64,000 nucleotides of DNA, from NCBI GenBank assembly GCA_024449915.1, contig JAMZAV010003239.1:62001-126000 (forward strand). Reading direction: 5' to 3'. Position 1 is the stretch's first letter. Each line of letters opens with the position of its first letter. The position numbers and the translations under genes are program-made. Positions 46,615-58,452 of this stretch are shown here, piece by piece. The DNA comes from Sweltsa coloradensis (lineage: Eukaryota; Arthropoda; Insecta; Plecoptera; Chloroperlidae). The notes beneath the pieces were generated by a model. It was not told the origin of the DNA, searched no databases, and saw only the letters and a program-made list of their open reading frames with translations.

Positions 46615-47297
46615 TGGACGAGTGAGCGAAGCGAACGGAGTCTCTATGGCAAGTTTTCGGCACTTTGTTGTGTTTAAGTGTGTATGTCTGTGTGTTCGAT
46701 GTGGAGGGGCCAAACTACTCATCCGATTCTGACGAAATTTCACACCAATGTCAAGGACCAATAGATAGAGTGCTGTTAACATGGACAGCAAAATAAGCAG
46801 GAATCCAACCTAGGGAAAAAAAAATTACTAGTACTTAATTTTTTTAAACTTAAAAGTTTGCTTTGGAAAAAAATACCCTTTCTTATCAATGTTATCACTA
46901 TGAATGTTAACAACTGAAAAATTTCAAAATTATATCTTGCCCTGCCAAATTACAAAAAATTAATTGCTGGAAAAAGTCATGTTTGCAGAGCTTTACTAAA
47001 TTGGATTTGATTTGAGGAGCATAAAAAATGGATGCAGAACATATCGACGGGAAATGGGGTCGATGTATGGACCTTTCTAAAACATATTTTGGAATCTTGG
47101 TAGCTTTAATACTTTGGCGTTGGCAATGTGATATGTTTTCATTGTTTTGGTGTCGCCCGCGTCCACGTGCATAGCGATCAGTGGCAGACAAGTCTCGACT
47201 TGATGACTCATGCAGAGCTGCATGCATGCATGCTATGCTGCAAATGCAAATGTAAAACTCGCTCACTCGTCCAACAACGACTTTGGCGTTTTCCTAG
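46615..47297 (+). mobile_element. Helentron-like element, second subfamily
   Basis: The left end TGGACGAGTGAGCGAAGCG is complementary to CTCACTCGTCCAA near the right end. This is followed by a small AACG/CGTT hairpin and TTTTCCTAG, with T flanks. The plan is the same as the 3828 family but the interior is different, and contains a 119-codon - frame without motifs. Confidence 0.6.
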
Positions 47298-47672
47298 TTT
47301 GTAAATTTCCTTGACAAGCTGTATTAGTAGGTACCTAGTCCCTCGATAATTGGAAGTCAAAGGGGACGCTTGAAAAGCCATTTCGAAATATACGATTCCA
47401 AACTAATAAAAAAATCCAAATTTAAGAAAGATGTTAAGTTCATCATAACACTGCTATGCTGCAAATGCAAATGTAAAACTCGCTCACTCGTCCAACAACG
47501 ACTTTGGCGTTTTTCCTAGTTTGTAAATTTCCTTGACAAACTGAATTAGTAGGTACCTAGTCCCTCGATAATTGGAAGTCAAAGGGGACGCTTGAAAAGC
47601 CATTTCAAAATATACGATTCCAAACTAATAAAAAAATCCAAATTTAAGAAAGATGTTAAGTTCATCATAATA
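47231..47672 (+). repeat. direct duplication, period 221 bp
   Basis: The stretch from TGCTATGCTGCAAATGC at 47231 recurs from 47452 with very few differences. It includes the 3' end of the Helentron-like element and its right flank, so the duplication is later than that insertion. Confidence 0.85.
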
Positions 47673-47689
47673 CTATTCATGCTCACTGG

Positions 47690-47880
47690 GTAACACCTCG
47701 ATAACACCCCAACTCGGCTACCTGTACAAGGTATGATTAGTGGAGTACCAAATCCAGACTGCCAATGCCAGTATGCCACCTAAACCTAACCTAAACATCC
47801 GCTAGGCTCCTCCCCTACCTGTCACAGCCACATCCACCAACAGCACTTTGTGAATTTGTACATACGTACTACTAGAAGTT
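47690..47880 (+). repeat. repeat fragment resembling the 40390 insert
   Basis: CACCTAAACCTAACCTAAAC, a C-rich stretch and CCACCAACAGCACTTTGTGA resemble the first half of the insert at 40390-40746. Weak similarity judged by eye. Confidence 0.3.
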
Positions 47881-48066
47881 TGTTTTTAGCTTCCATTTTG
47901 ACTTTAGGCACCGAGATAAGTCACTGAACACGCCACTGAAAATACACGAAGAGCTCTGGGTGGCCCCTTTAGGCATTAATTGTGTGAAGATTTGGCAATC
48001 ACCCATCCTTTCCCATGTTAATTGTACATTTTAAAATTGCCATTTTTAGGAACCCTGAGAAATAGC

Positions 48067-48728
48067 CAGTGTTGGGTCAGTTCTTTTTTAAAATGAACTT
48101 TTTAAAAGTTCAGTTCACAGCTCAAATAATGAACTTTTAAAAAGTTCATGTTCTTTTAAAACCTAAAATTTTGAAAAGTTCAAGTTCGTCTAAAATATGA
48201 ACTAAGTTCTTTAAAAGTTCATGTAAAAAAAAAACACTATTTTATTAAAGGCTTGCGTAAAATGAAGAAAAACACGAGGAAAAACATTAGGGGAGTTTGA
48301 GTCGGACGAAAGTGTTGAGCTGTCTTTGATCGTGTTGATGATTTGTACTACATTCTCGTCGACAAGCTTGTAAAATTAATGCAGATACTTAGCATTTTAG
48401 GCTTCCAAGATTTTTTTCCCGAATTAGTTGGCGTACATCGTTTTAACTTCATGAATCGAGCGTGATCTTGTCAAAATCAGCTGAACGTGCATCAACGTAA
48501 GTATGTATACGATAAACAACGATTTGTTATTGTTTTTTAAGCGTTGACAGCTGCTCGGCGCACAGAAAGAACTTACAAATGAACTTTCTAAAACTGAAAA
48601 GTTTGTTCTCGTAATGAACTTTTAAAAGTTCAAGTTCATTCATTTAAAAAAAAGAGTAAGTTCACTGAAATGTTCATAAAAAAAGAATTGTGAACGTGTT
48701 CTTTTTAAAAGTTCTTTCCCCAACACTG
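48067..48728 (-). mobile_element. hAT-type MITE, family C copy 1
   Basis: CAGTGTTGGG and CCCAACACTG ends lie within a perfect 8-bp duplication, GAAATAGC (48059-48066 and 48729-48736). Both flanking arms are dense with AACTTTTAAAAGTTC palindromes. On the - strand the core retains, with stops, the same peptide-like region that is open in the copy at 59510. Confidence 0.92.
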
Positions 48729-48874
48729 GAAATAGCAAATAAAAAGTTCTCATGTCATTATAAAAATCTTCAATTTCAGTATATAAACTCAAGGTAAAGG
48801 CATCATTTTGTCATAAAAATACTAAATAGTAAATAGCACTGCAATCACTACCCTTGAGCAAAATGAACACTTAT

Positions 48875-49629
48875 TGGATGAGCGTAGCGAGCGAAGCGAA
48901 GATTCCATTTCACTACACTGGAGAAAAAAATCCGGAATGTTTTTTTTTTTTTTTTTTTCTGTATTTTTGGCTGTTTGTTAACACGATTCCGGCTAAACCA
49001 ATACTCCAATTGCGATGAAATTTTATGGGGGCCTTCGAAATCTCTGAACTTAGAACTGCCACGTTTTTGAGCGCAATCGAAAAATTATTTCTAATGAAAA
49101 TCGCAAATTTACGATTTTTAAGAAATTTCTTCGACTTATAACATCTACATGCTTAATCGGATTTTAATGATTTCTTTACAGAACCTTAATTTTATGAATT
49201 AAGATATTCGTGTGAAATTTGAGAACAATCGAAAAATTATTTCTCATGAAAATCGAAATTTTACGGGTTTTTTTCTTTTTTTTAAACAATTCTTTCACTT
49301 ATAACACCTACATGCTTTATCCTATTGTAATGATTTTTTTACAGAACCTTAATTTTATGAATTATTATATTCGTGTAAAATTTGAGCGCAATCGAATAAT
49401 TATTTGTTATGAAAATAGCAATTTTACGATTTTTTTCTTTTTTTAAAATTACGATTAAGAAAAAATAAAAGAATAAAGTTAATTTTTTATTTAATTTAAT
49501 TTAATTTTAAAAAAATCGACTTAGTAATAATTTTTTCACAAAACAACAGAAAATCTGCATAACACATGGCAGGTCAATGCACCAATTACGCTCATCCAAC
49601 AACGCGGCGGGACTTAAGCGTTTTCCTAG
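48875..49629 (+). mobile_element. Helentron-like non-autonomous element, copy 3
   Basis: Same family as 3828 and 4726: TGGATGAGCGTAGCGAGCG start; CGCTCATCCAA, AACGC/GCGTT hairpin and TTCCTAG end, with T flanks. The interior has TTTTACAGAACC repeats. Confidence 0.65.
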
Positions 49630-49989
49630 TTACACATGAACAAATATTTAGCCCGTATAAAGTTAGCTTAATTAGAATTAGCTAGACATGTTTAATAATT
49701 AATTAATTCATTAATTATTATTAATATTTTCTACTGTCATGGTGCCAACTATAAGTTAAAACAGAAATGTTGATTTCAATGCCCAATTGTCAAAATAATT
49801 GCACATTTTGGACTAAAACTTACAGAATAATTAAGAAAAGTTCCGGATTTTGCTCTAATTTAGCATAAAAAATGTGATTATTGCCTGATTTTGCTTCTTA
49901 ATAATAAAAACAGTCATATTTAACATTATTTAGTGAAAAAAGTCATCAACAAAATTTTGGGGTCCCTAGCCATTATTAATCATATTCAT

Positions 49990-50641
49990 TGAGCGAGCGA
50001 AGCGAGCGTCTCCACTTGACTCTTATGGCTCGAATGTCTGTTTTTTTGTTTTTTTTTCTGTTACTGCTTCGATACAGGTCGCACCGTTTCTCTGATCGAC
50101 CTGAAATTTTGCACACATGTACATACCACCTAGGCGGGTTGCTGTATAGTTTTGTGGCAAAATCGTTCAAAAAGTTAAAAAGTTACATTAAAGTTAATTG
50201 AAAGTTTTTTTTCAAACTTTAACGGAGACAAAATCTGAGGTGGCCAAATCATTTAGAATGTCCGTCCGATCACGAATATGTAATTTTTATTTTGATCCGA
50301 TAAGTAGTGTAGTCGGAAATTACATTATAACAAAGTCCCGTTACCATGGCAACGGCGCACGTGGTTTCAGGTCACTATGCACTGCCACCTAGAAGTAATC
50401 AAAACACTATCGAGGAAGCAGTGTATTATTTGTAACCAAAGAGTTTAACAAGGAAATGATGTCAAGGTCTTCTAGATGGCGGTGGATTTTATCCATTCTC
50501 TCCTATTTTTCAAATTTTCAGCTAAATCGGTCAAGACCTTAAAGACTTATTGGTATGTAACATTATGGGAATGTCTTACTCGGGTCGTGTTGCACGTACC
50601 GGTGCTCGCTCAACAACGCGTCCAACTGAGCGTTTTCCTAG
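49990..50641 (+). mobile_element. Helentron-like element, third subfamily
   Basis: Starts TGAGCGAGCGAAGCGAGCG and ends GCTCGCTCAACAACGCG, then GCGTTTTCCTAG. The 5' end pairs with GCTCGCTCAA near the 3' end, followed by an AACGC/GCGTT hairpin. Flanked by T. No coding content. Confidence 0.6.
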
Positions 50642-50730
50642 TACTAGTTGCTATGGATATTGAAAATCATGTACCGGTATAAAGAAAAGATCAAGAAATT
50701 TGTTCTGTATCGTCAGCTGTACTAATCTAG

Positions 50731-50900
50731 TTAGACGAAGGAGCGAAGCAACTGAGGATAACCATTCAAGGAAATCGGCACTTCCGTGATTCTGTACGTG
50801 TGTCTGTACGAAAATCAGCCGATTCGCCGAACAGATTGCGCTGAAATTTTAAACAGACATCCGGTACGAGTTTACTGAGAACTGCTAACAAAATCAGCTA
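50731..50900 (+). mobile_element. Helentron-like 5' fragment
   Basis: TAGACGAAGGAGCGAAGCAA after a T resembles the left ends of the Helentron-like elements. No matching 3' end follows; the extent is uncertain. Confidence 0.35.
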
Positions 50901-51283
50901 GATCCATTGCGATTTAAACCTACAAGAAATAATAAATTGAAAAATAGGCTCCAAATGAGTTGGAATTATTTTAACGACAATGGTTTTGTTTTTGAAAAAT
51001 ATTTTTTGTTTGTTATTTATCTGGCTGTGAAATGCAGTGCCCAAGGTATATCGAATCTTGCACACTCAAGTTACCCCCAAATAGAGCTGGGAGATTGAAT
51101 AAACCTTGCAAGCTTTACACGTACTATTTCCTACTGGCTATGTCTTCCATAGTATTGTACACTGCGTTATACGTTATACACTGAGTTATATGCATTTCAT
51201 AACATGTTTAATAATTTTAAAAATACAATCCAGAAAAAACAAAATCTTCAGGTATAAGGGTACCTTAGCCAACTAGACTAGGA

Positions 51284-51330
51284 AAACGCCTAAGTCGTTG
51301 TTAGACGAGTGAGCGAGTCATGTGTTTAGT
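51284..51330 (-). mobile_element. Helentron-like 3' end, reverse orientation
   Basis: On the - strand: CTCGCTCACTCGTCTAACAA, then CGACTTAGGCGTTTTCCTAG, the subterminal repeat, small hairpin and CTAG terminus of the second Helentron-like subfamily. The 5' part is missing or unrecognised. Confidence 0.45.
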
Positions 51331-51789
51331 ACTCGGGAACATCTGCACAAGTTGATTGATATATAGGTACCTATATAAATAATATGATTTTAAGTTTAGT
51401 TGGTATAAGGCCGCGTCAACTGTAAGGCCATAATGGGCCACTCTAGCCTATGATAGGTTAGGGTGGAAACTGGAAAGACCAACGCTGTTCTAGATCCAGT
51501 CATGGGTATAAGGGGAGAAAAGGGAATGTAAAATGTGACGTGATGTCTTGTTTTGGTTACTAGATTAGTATAGCTGACGATACAGAACAAATTTCTTGAT
51601 GTTTATACATAATTTTCAATATCCGTTGCAACTAGTACAATTAATAATGGCAATTTAAAAATGAACAAATAACATGGGAAAGGATGGGTAATTGCCAAAT
51701 CTTCACACAATTTATTCCAGATTTGACCACTCACGGCGCTAGTTGTATGAACGCTCGGTGCCTGTTCCAGTCAGTGGCCCTCTTACTTT

Positions 51790-51930
51790 TTCTCTTGAGT
51801 GATCAAGACCTCGTGTCAAAACTTGTTTTTTTTTTTATATATATATATGTACTTTTCTATCTCTAGGCCTATTTATCAACAAATTCGGCAGCCACCATCA
51901 CTTCTTGAATGAAGCTGTTGGATCCTATCT
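51790..51930 (+). repeat. interspersed repeat, family P copy
   Basis: GAGTGATCAAGACC, GTGTCAAAACTTG, a short TA repeat, CGGCAGCCACCATCACTT and GCTGTTGGATCCTATCTC occur in the same order as at 38690-38835. Region 51930-52640 beyond it shows nothing recognisable. Confidence 0.55.
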
Positions 51931-52652
51931 CACACATATTCACTTATTTATTTATTAATGCATTCGAGTTCCCTTGCACTTATGCTGGCTGGACCATTAT
52001 ACTTCCATGTATTGTTCACTACAGTTCTTGAACATAGGACACTTTAGGATTCATGAATACTTTTCACTCTGAACATACCATTCATAGCTTTAAGTGATGT
52101 GAAGGTTGTTACTTCTTACCGTAAGATAAAATTAACTATTTACCTATATACAGTGAAACTCTATCCATAGTTTCTCAACTACTATTTTCCTGCATCTATA
52201 GGCCTAGTGTTTTTTATACACTCCATAATAAGCTTTATTGTTATTTCTATTTGATCCATAGTTTTTCCGGATCCATAGTTTTTTTCAAGTACTCCCCTGA
52301 AAAACGATGCATAGAGGTTTCACTGTAGTTTTAATTTAAGTATACTTTTGAGTTGAACTCTTGATTGTCAAAGTGTTGAAGAAACTGTGTGGTGCTACAA
52401 CTACTACCTATTTCTGATATTCAATCTGAATGTTGTAATTACTAATTACCAGTCTGATTGCAAATATTATGTTACAAGTAGTTTTAAGGTCACCTGAAGT
52501 ATTGATGGAATCCAAAAACCGTAATTGCAATGTAATTTAATATTCTTCAAGGAGGATTCAAGATCCTAATAATTTTTTGTGGGAAACTTTCCCAGGGTGC
52601 ATTGCATGCCCCTTGTCAGGTGTCAACTAGGTATATTGGAGTTAGCTTACTG

Positions 52653-53130
52653 CAGGGTTGCCACTTTCAAGGATTTTTATCCTTTTTCAAGATTTTAAGG
52701 TGTCTCAATGATACCAGGATTTTGTAAAAAATCCTTGGGATTTCCAACCATAATTAAAATTACAAGAAATTTCTACATTATTTAATGTTTTTAATACAGC
52801 CCAAAAAGCGATCAACATTGGGTAATAAAAACATCAGTAGCACAGGGTAATGGTAATAATAAACCCAGAGAGTATAGACACGATGGCAAAAACTATAACA
52901 TTGATACATATTCGAAGAAAAGTCAGATTTTTAGGCCTATGCTCGCATGTTATGCTAGTTTAATTCTCAATAATCAATCTGGCGTAATGTGTTATTGTAT
53001 GGAATCATGAAAATTTTGATAAATCATTCACGTAATAATATGCGAAATACTAAATAGTTATTTTCAAGGATTTCTCAGGAATTTTTATGTATCTTGCAAG
53101 GATAAAAGTAGTTACTTGGTGACAACCCTG
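52653..53130. mobile_element. probable hAT-type MITE
   Basis: CAGGGTTGCCACTTTCAAGG is imperfectly mirrored by TACTTGGTGACAACCCTG ending at 53130. The interior repeats CAAGGATTT and AATCCTTG. The 8-bp flanks do not match, so the superfamily is tentative. Confidence 0.5.
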
Positions 53131-53393
53131 GGTTATTATGAATAGATGAATCCTTTGCATTCGCATCAACAACTGAGGAAATCCTCTGAAAACTTAACGC
53201 TCGAGCCAGCACTGTCGGTGATTCAAGTACATGCAGTACATTTCTGCGCGCACAATCAATAGTCTGGCATTAATCGTACCAAATAAGTTGGGCCCTGTTA
53301 TTAGCTTTATTTTTTTTTCTATAGCATCAATTTTCCCAAATATCACCAATAATTAGCATTAATTCACAAAATATGGTCATGAAACGTATCTTT

Positions 53394-53801
53394 AGGGTTG
53401 GGCAAAAACTTGGTATTTCGATACGATATCGATAAGTGCCAAGTAGGAGTATTTTAGATATCGTTATTTGGCTTCACATCGAAATGTACACAGAAAATGC
53501 AAAATTTCGTAATTTTGGTAGAGGTGCCAGGTAGTCAAAATTAAATTAATCCTGGCTGGTACATATGGTGGTGGTGCCGGGTCATAAAACGTGATTGTGA
53601 GATCGTAAAAATCGTTAAATGCATTTTTGGTGATACCTTCTCAACTCTATTTGGCCACAAATTATAAAATAGGCACACTCTTTTAATAATTTTGAGTTTT
53701 ATTTTTACAAACAATTACATTTTGATGGATCGATCGATATCATATCAAAATTTTTCGTGTGATATCTATAATCGAATGATAAATGTCTTAGTCCAGCCCT
53801 A
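53394..53801. mobile_element. hAT-type MITE with duplicated GTATCTTT
   Basis: AGGGTTGGGC and CCAGCCCTA ends are flanked by GTATCTTT (53386-53393 and 53802-53809). Subterminal CGATACGATATCG-type palindromes are present on both sides, with the two-motif GGTRGAGGTGCC module at 53517-53580. Confidence 0.8.
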
Positions 53802-54689
53802 GTATCTTTTGATAGAATTGCTGCAATTAGCACCTAATTTTTCTTAATTAGATGAAATTAGCCCAAATACCACATTTTAAGAGCAAATTAATAAATATGT
53901 TACAATCTAGCATTAATACCATATTTTAGCATTAGCAAAAATAAAATTTGTCAATAATACTCAAAACCTATCAAAAGTTCCACAAATAAACTCTTTTAAC
54001 ACAATTTGGCCATATTTAGCATATTTTATAGTTCTGAACTAATTACCCGGGGCTCTACTACCTAAGAAGTAACAGCTCTTGTGCACTTACCGTATTATGC
54101 TCTACGTAGTTTGTTATAGTTGTATCTATGAAGGAATAGCCAATACCAGTCACTATTGGTTGCTCTTGTACTTTGTTGCCTCAAGCAATCGCATGTAAGG
54201 AGTAAGGACAATCTGTAACGCATTATGTTTCAACAAATTCTGGTTTATTTATTGTTTTGTACAATTTGCATACAACATTCTATTTTATGTAAAATACTGA
54301 ATAACACATTAATTTTTATTACAAAGAAAGCGTTATTTTATAGTAAAATCATAACGTACTATTGGTTAATTAGTATGTAATTAAAATCACATACACACAC
54401 ACACATATCCAAAAGGACCAGTAAATTTACATTTAGTTTTATGTAACTATCCAATGTTAACAAGGAGTACATAACTAGATGAGAGATATCTGGATAGTAC
54501 ATGGATAAATATAATAAAGTGGTTACATTTAGAAATTATGTCAGAAATAACACTGTAATGTTGCATGATTTCATTGATTTGGAAATTCTTCCGTATGTGT
54601 AATTGATTGTATCAATATGGTTATCAATTTGAAAAAATCTCATCTGGGTATCGATCTTGCATGGGTGTCAGATCTATAATGCACTAACA

Positions 54690-54766
54690 ATCTAGAAATT
54701 ATTGTTACTCGTCCCACCGGCAATCGGTAGACCCAGGTTCGATACCCAGCCGAGGGTTTTTTAAAT
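54690..54766 (+). ncRNA. possible tRNA-derived B-box sequence
   Basis: CCCAGGTTCGATACCCAG gives a B-box (GGTTCGATACC), followed by a GCCGAGGG and a T-rich stretch. No clear A-box or cloverleaf was made out. Possibly part of a degenerate SINE. Confidence 0.3.
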
Positions 54767-54935
54767 TTCTATGTTGATTTCTAAATAATACTGTAAAGTC
54801 TGGTTTATATCATTGACGTCTAGCGCGTAGAAAGGGGTGAATTTATCCCCCCCCCCCCCCTCCCCCCCACCACTTAAGAATGTTAAAAATCCAGTTGTGC
54901 CATTCATCTACATCTAAAAAACTAGTTTCAGTTGG

Positions 54936-55142
54936 TATACTAGTGTGTTGACTTGTGGCTAGTTGTGTCAAGCATGCGGATACTAGTGTGTTGACTTGTG
55001 GCTAGTTGTGTCAAGCATGCGGATACTAGTGTGTTGACTTGTGGCTAGTTGTGTCAAGCATGCGGATACTAGTGTGTTGACTTGTGGCTAGTTGTGTCAA
55101 GCATGCGGATACTAGTGTGTTGACAGTTGTGTCAAGCATGCG
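54936..55142 (+). repeat. 43-bp tandem repeat, about 4.8 copies
   Basis: The unit GATACTAGTGTGTTGACTTG plus 23 further bases ending CAAGCATGCG is repeated from 54936. Copies at 54979, 55022 and 55065 are identical, and the last copy (55108) has lost an internal stretch of about 8 bp. A C-rich run lies just upstream at 54850. Confidence 0.97.
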
Positions 55143-55327
55143 GAAGAAAAATACTAATCATTCCCCCTCACTCAAATAAGAGTTCCTTTGTCCCTGATTG
55201 ACGCATTGCACACACACATTGTGGTTACCTGGGTCTGTCGTTAAGTAAAAGTAGCTGATTCTACTTACTTATTTAAAATATTTATAAGTTGCAGTAGCAG
55301 ACTTGTTGTTTCACTTTTGGTTATTTT

Positions 55328-55500
55328 CAGTGTTGGGCCAGATAACCAAAAATATTAAAGATAAGATAACCACACAAAAAATCATCTAGATAAAGATAAT
55401 AGATAACGACATTGGAAATCATCTATATAAAGATAGCAGATAACCATTGTTATCTAGATAATAGATAACAAGATAACAAAGCAGGGGAAAATGCGAGGGG
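55328..55500 (+). mobile_element. hAT-type end fragment with GATAAC motifs
   Basis: CAGTGTTGGGCCAGATAACC starts a region of repeated AGATAAC and its inverse TTATCT, with a foldback around 55390-55470. The opposite end is not found, though 55829 carries a CCGGCACCTCCACC motif. Confidence 0.4.
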
Positions 55501-56471
55501 GGGGTGAGAAATAGAATCGATTATTGGCTAATTGGTCATCGGTGGCAACCATACCCTACTGAAGAGTGATGAGATTACCAATAAATAGGTCATGAAAAGT
55601 GGTGTTATTAAAATTGAATTTTCGAAGTGTTCATTTCGCATTTTGGCAGTAACGCTAATTTAACCATAATGCAACAAAACTTCTTAAAAACGAAACAAGA
55701 AACACAGTTAAATTTGTATACCAGTAAATAATCCGTTTATTTGGGGAAGACATGAAAAATATTTATATGTTGCAAACAAAACATTCAAGTTTAATAATAA
55801 AATAATACTGCTTTCAAATCACAGGTTACCCGGCACCTCCACCAAAACCAGAATAAATATAAAACAACTCAAATCTTTCAAAATTGGATCGAAAACACGA
55901 TTTCGCGAATTATTTCGCGTTTTGAACTTTTATTGAATGTTATTCACGATTTTGAGCACATGGTATAATTGTAATAAATTGCGAATTTTAAATGTCGATT
56001 TTCAAGTGCAAAATTCCATCATAAGTAAAGAAAATTACATTTCAGACCCTAAATTAACATGGTAGACAATTTGTTAATGCTTAAAACCCTTTTTTTAAAC
56101 TCTATGCCAATGACTTATTAGGATTTATGAACAAGACTTGAATATTTTATAACTACTTAGTAAATAGCAGCCATTGTATAAACTCAATGGTTCCTCCTTC
56201 ATTGGAGACAATTTCGTCACACTGTCTTGCTTCTGTGACTGAGCGCAATTTCTACCACTTCTAACATAAAATAGGCTACGGTACGGTACCGTGGTATTTA
56301 GATGGAAATTTAATGTAGGCATATTATACTTATGCGGTTCCTGGCATAACTTATGCCAGGAAGTAGGATAGAAAGACTGCATAAAATGTAATCTACTAAA
56401 ATGCCCTACAGAAACGTTCACTGGATTTAGTGTGAAGCGGACTACATATCAAGGTCACAACTCCGTTTTAA

Positions 56472-57718
56472 TGATAGAGCGTACAGCGTCCTTCCGGCAG
56501 GACGAAAACGACTCATTTGAGGACGTAGCAAATCGCTCGTTTTCAGTACTATGCGTCCTGCTAGCAGGACGTGTTTTTCGCTAGATATGTAGAGCATATT
56601 TCAAGGGTTTAGCGCATTTTTGTTGCATCGTTGTAGCCCTGATAGTTTCCAAGTTACAGCCTGTCAAGCTGCGAGTCAACACGGAGCTCTCATTTCAGCG
56701 CGATGTTAGTTGTGGGTGACCGTGTTTCTACAAAAGCTACGAATTTTGATCAAAAGAACTAGCTGTAATTCATGGAGTTTAAGTCAGTTTGGGGATGAGT
56801 GGGATACGGCTGTATGTTTGGGTGTTGTGAAAGTGTACAAGCCAGTAATTATGCTACAGTACTTTTGGAACGACAATAATAGCGCAAGCATATCATGCCA
56901 ATTGTTGGAGCTCTGTTGATAGGCCTACTTCTTCTTCCCGAGAAAGCAACCCTAAGGCTTAGCCTTTCACAACAGCTTCTTCTGCACGTAAGTTATTAAA
57001 ATCATTATCCAACTAAAACCTATTTAGCCCAATTTACTGTACAAGCTTCTAGTCCTGGCTTGTATTTATTTACCTCTATATGTAAGTATATTGTTCATGA
57101 CACGTTGATAGACTGATGGAATTTTTCTTGTTTTACGACGCACTAGAAAAAAGGACAATAGGCTATAGCTATTTAATTCAATCAATCATCCATTACTCCC
57201 TTTTTTATTTATAAACGTGAAGTAACGTACATACAATAATCGCGTGATTAATATGCAAACAAAAACACACTTGAAATGTATCAATAATTTTTAATGATTT
57301 AAATTTACAAATCTTGTACCCAAGTCCTAATTCTCTAAATATTGATCCCATCTCATATATAGGCCATTACGAAATTCATAATTTACATTAATATTAATAA
57401 GATAATAATAAATTAAACATTTGATTTCAAAATTATATTATTTTAAATATGTTGGCGCTTGGCTTCCGGAAGGTTTACGTACTGCTGGAAGGACCATTTA
57501 ATGGGTTTTCCGCGTCCTGCTAGCAGTACGCGTTACTTAAAAACTCAAACCTTCAGTAAACATGTTCCATCTTGTCTCTGTCCTTCCGGCCGGACTTTTA
57601 GTACTGCTGGAAGGACCGACTTGCCTGCGCAAAATCTGCCTTCCAGCAGGACAAGGGCCCTGTACAAAAGTCCTCACGGAAGCGCTTCCGGCAGGACAAG
57701 CGCTTGTACGTTCTATCA
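56472..57718. mobile_element. TTAA-flanked element with iterated GTCCTGCTAGCAGGAC-type palindromes
   Basis: TGATAGAGCGTACA at the left is inverted at the right as TGTACGTTCTATCA, and both sides carry TTAA (56468-56471 and 57719-57722). Near each end are several variants of a 16-bp near-palindrome built on GTCCTGC and GCAGGAC. The 69-codon frame at 56710 and the 87-codon frame at 57459 show no motif. A transposase is absent; piggyBac-like only by its TTAA. Confidence 0.6.
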
Positions 57719-57812
57719 TTAAGGTTCATGGACTTTGATATTATCTTGCTATTAAGATTCATGAGCATACATGAGTTTGTGAATGAACACCTTTCCACAT
57801 ATTTTTTCTTAA

Positions 57813-58452
57813 AGGGTTATTCACCCGCTAAGCACAAAAAATGTATTTCATTCAGGCTTAACTAGCTGTGAATTTAGAAATTAACAGAAACATTGGTGCC
57901 ACCATGACCTTCCAAAAAAATGTCAAAGTTGGTATTTTTTTGTAGGTCCCATCGGCAAAAATCTCCCATAAGAAATAACATAGGGACGATCTTTATGCAA
58001 CTTGACCTTGGAGGATTTTGTCAACAAAAAAAAATTGGCCATTATTGACGTAGGTACTCTACATTCTTTTCTGTAAATCATCTATATTTTGTTTTGTAAT
58101 TTGGGCAAGTGGTTTGGTCAAAATATGCTGGTTACCAAGAAGGGGTGTGATTTTGGAATACATATTTTTGTGTGTTTGAGTGTATATTTATGCACAGTTT
58201 CAGGACACGATGTTTTAAAGGGCCATTTTAGATTGGTATGATGGTCTAGTATCTATGTGGGACAAAAAATAAGCAGGTTAAAGCCGATTTAAAAAATTCC
58301 CAAAACATCAATTTTTGCAAATTTCTGGACCAAAAAAATCGAAAAAACTGTAAAATCACAGTTACAAGATATAATTGTGTAAACGGTTATTTAAGTGTAG
58401 TATTATGCTATAGATTATGTAGTAAAAAATAATTTTTATGGTAATAGCCCTT
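57813..58452 (+). mobile_element. TTAA-flanked repeat, family G copy 1
   Basis: AGGGTTATTCAC and the inverted GTAATAGCCCT lie between TTAA sites (57809-57812 and 58453-58456). The interior includes CCCATAAGAAATAACAT, GACGATCTTTATGC and AAAAAATAAGCAGGTT. It is shared with 60503-61185 and, inverted and partial, with about 63108-63430. Non-coding. The following 58457-59500 holds nothing recognisable beyond C-rich runs. Confidence 0.7.

Noticed and set aside
46907..47266. 119-codon frame on the - strand
   Set aside because: It lies inside a non-autonomous Helentron-like element and shows no recognisable motif.
54936..55142. CRISPR-like array
   Set aside because: Units are contiguous with no unique spacers, and the genome is eukaryotic.
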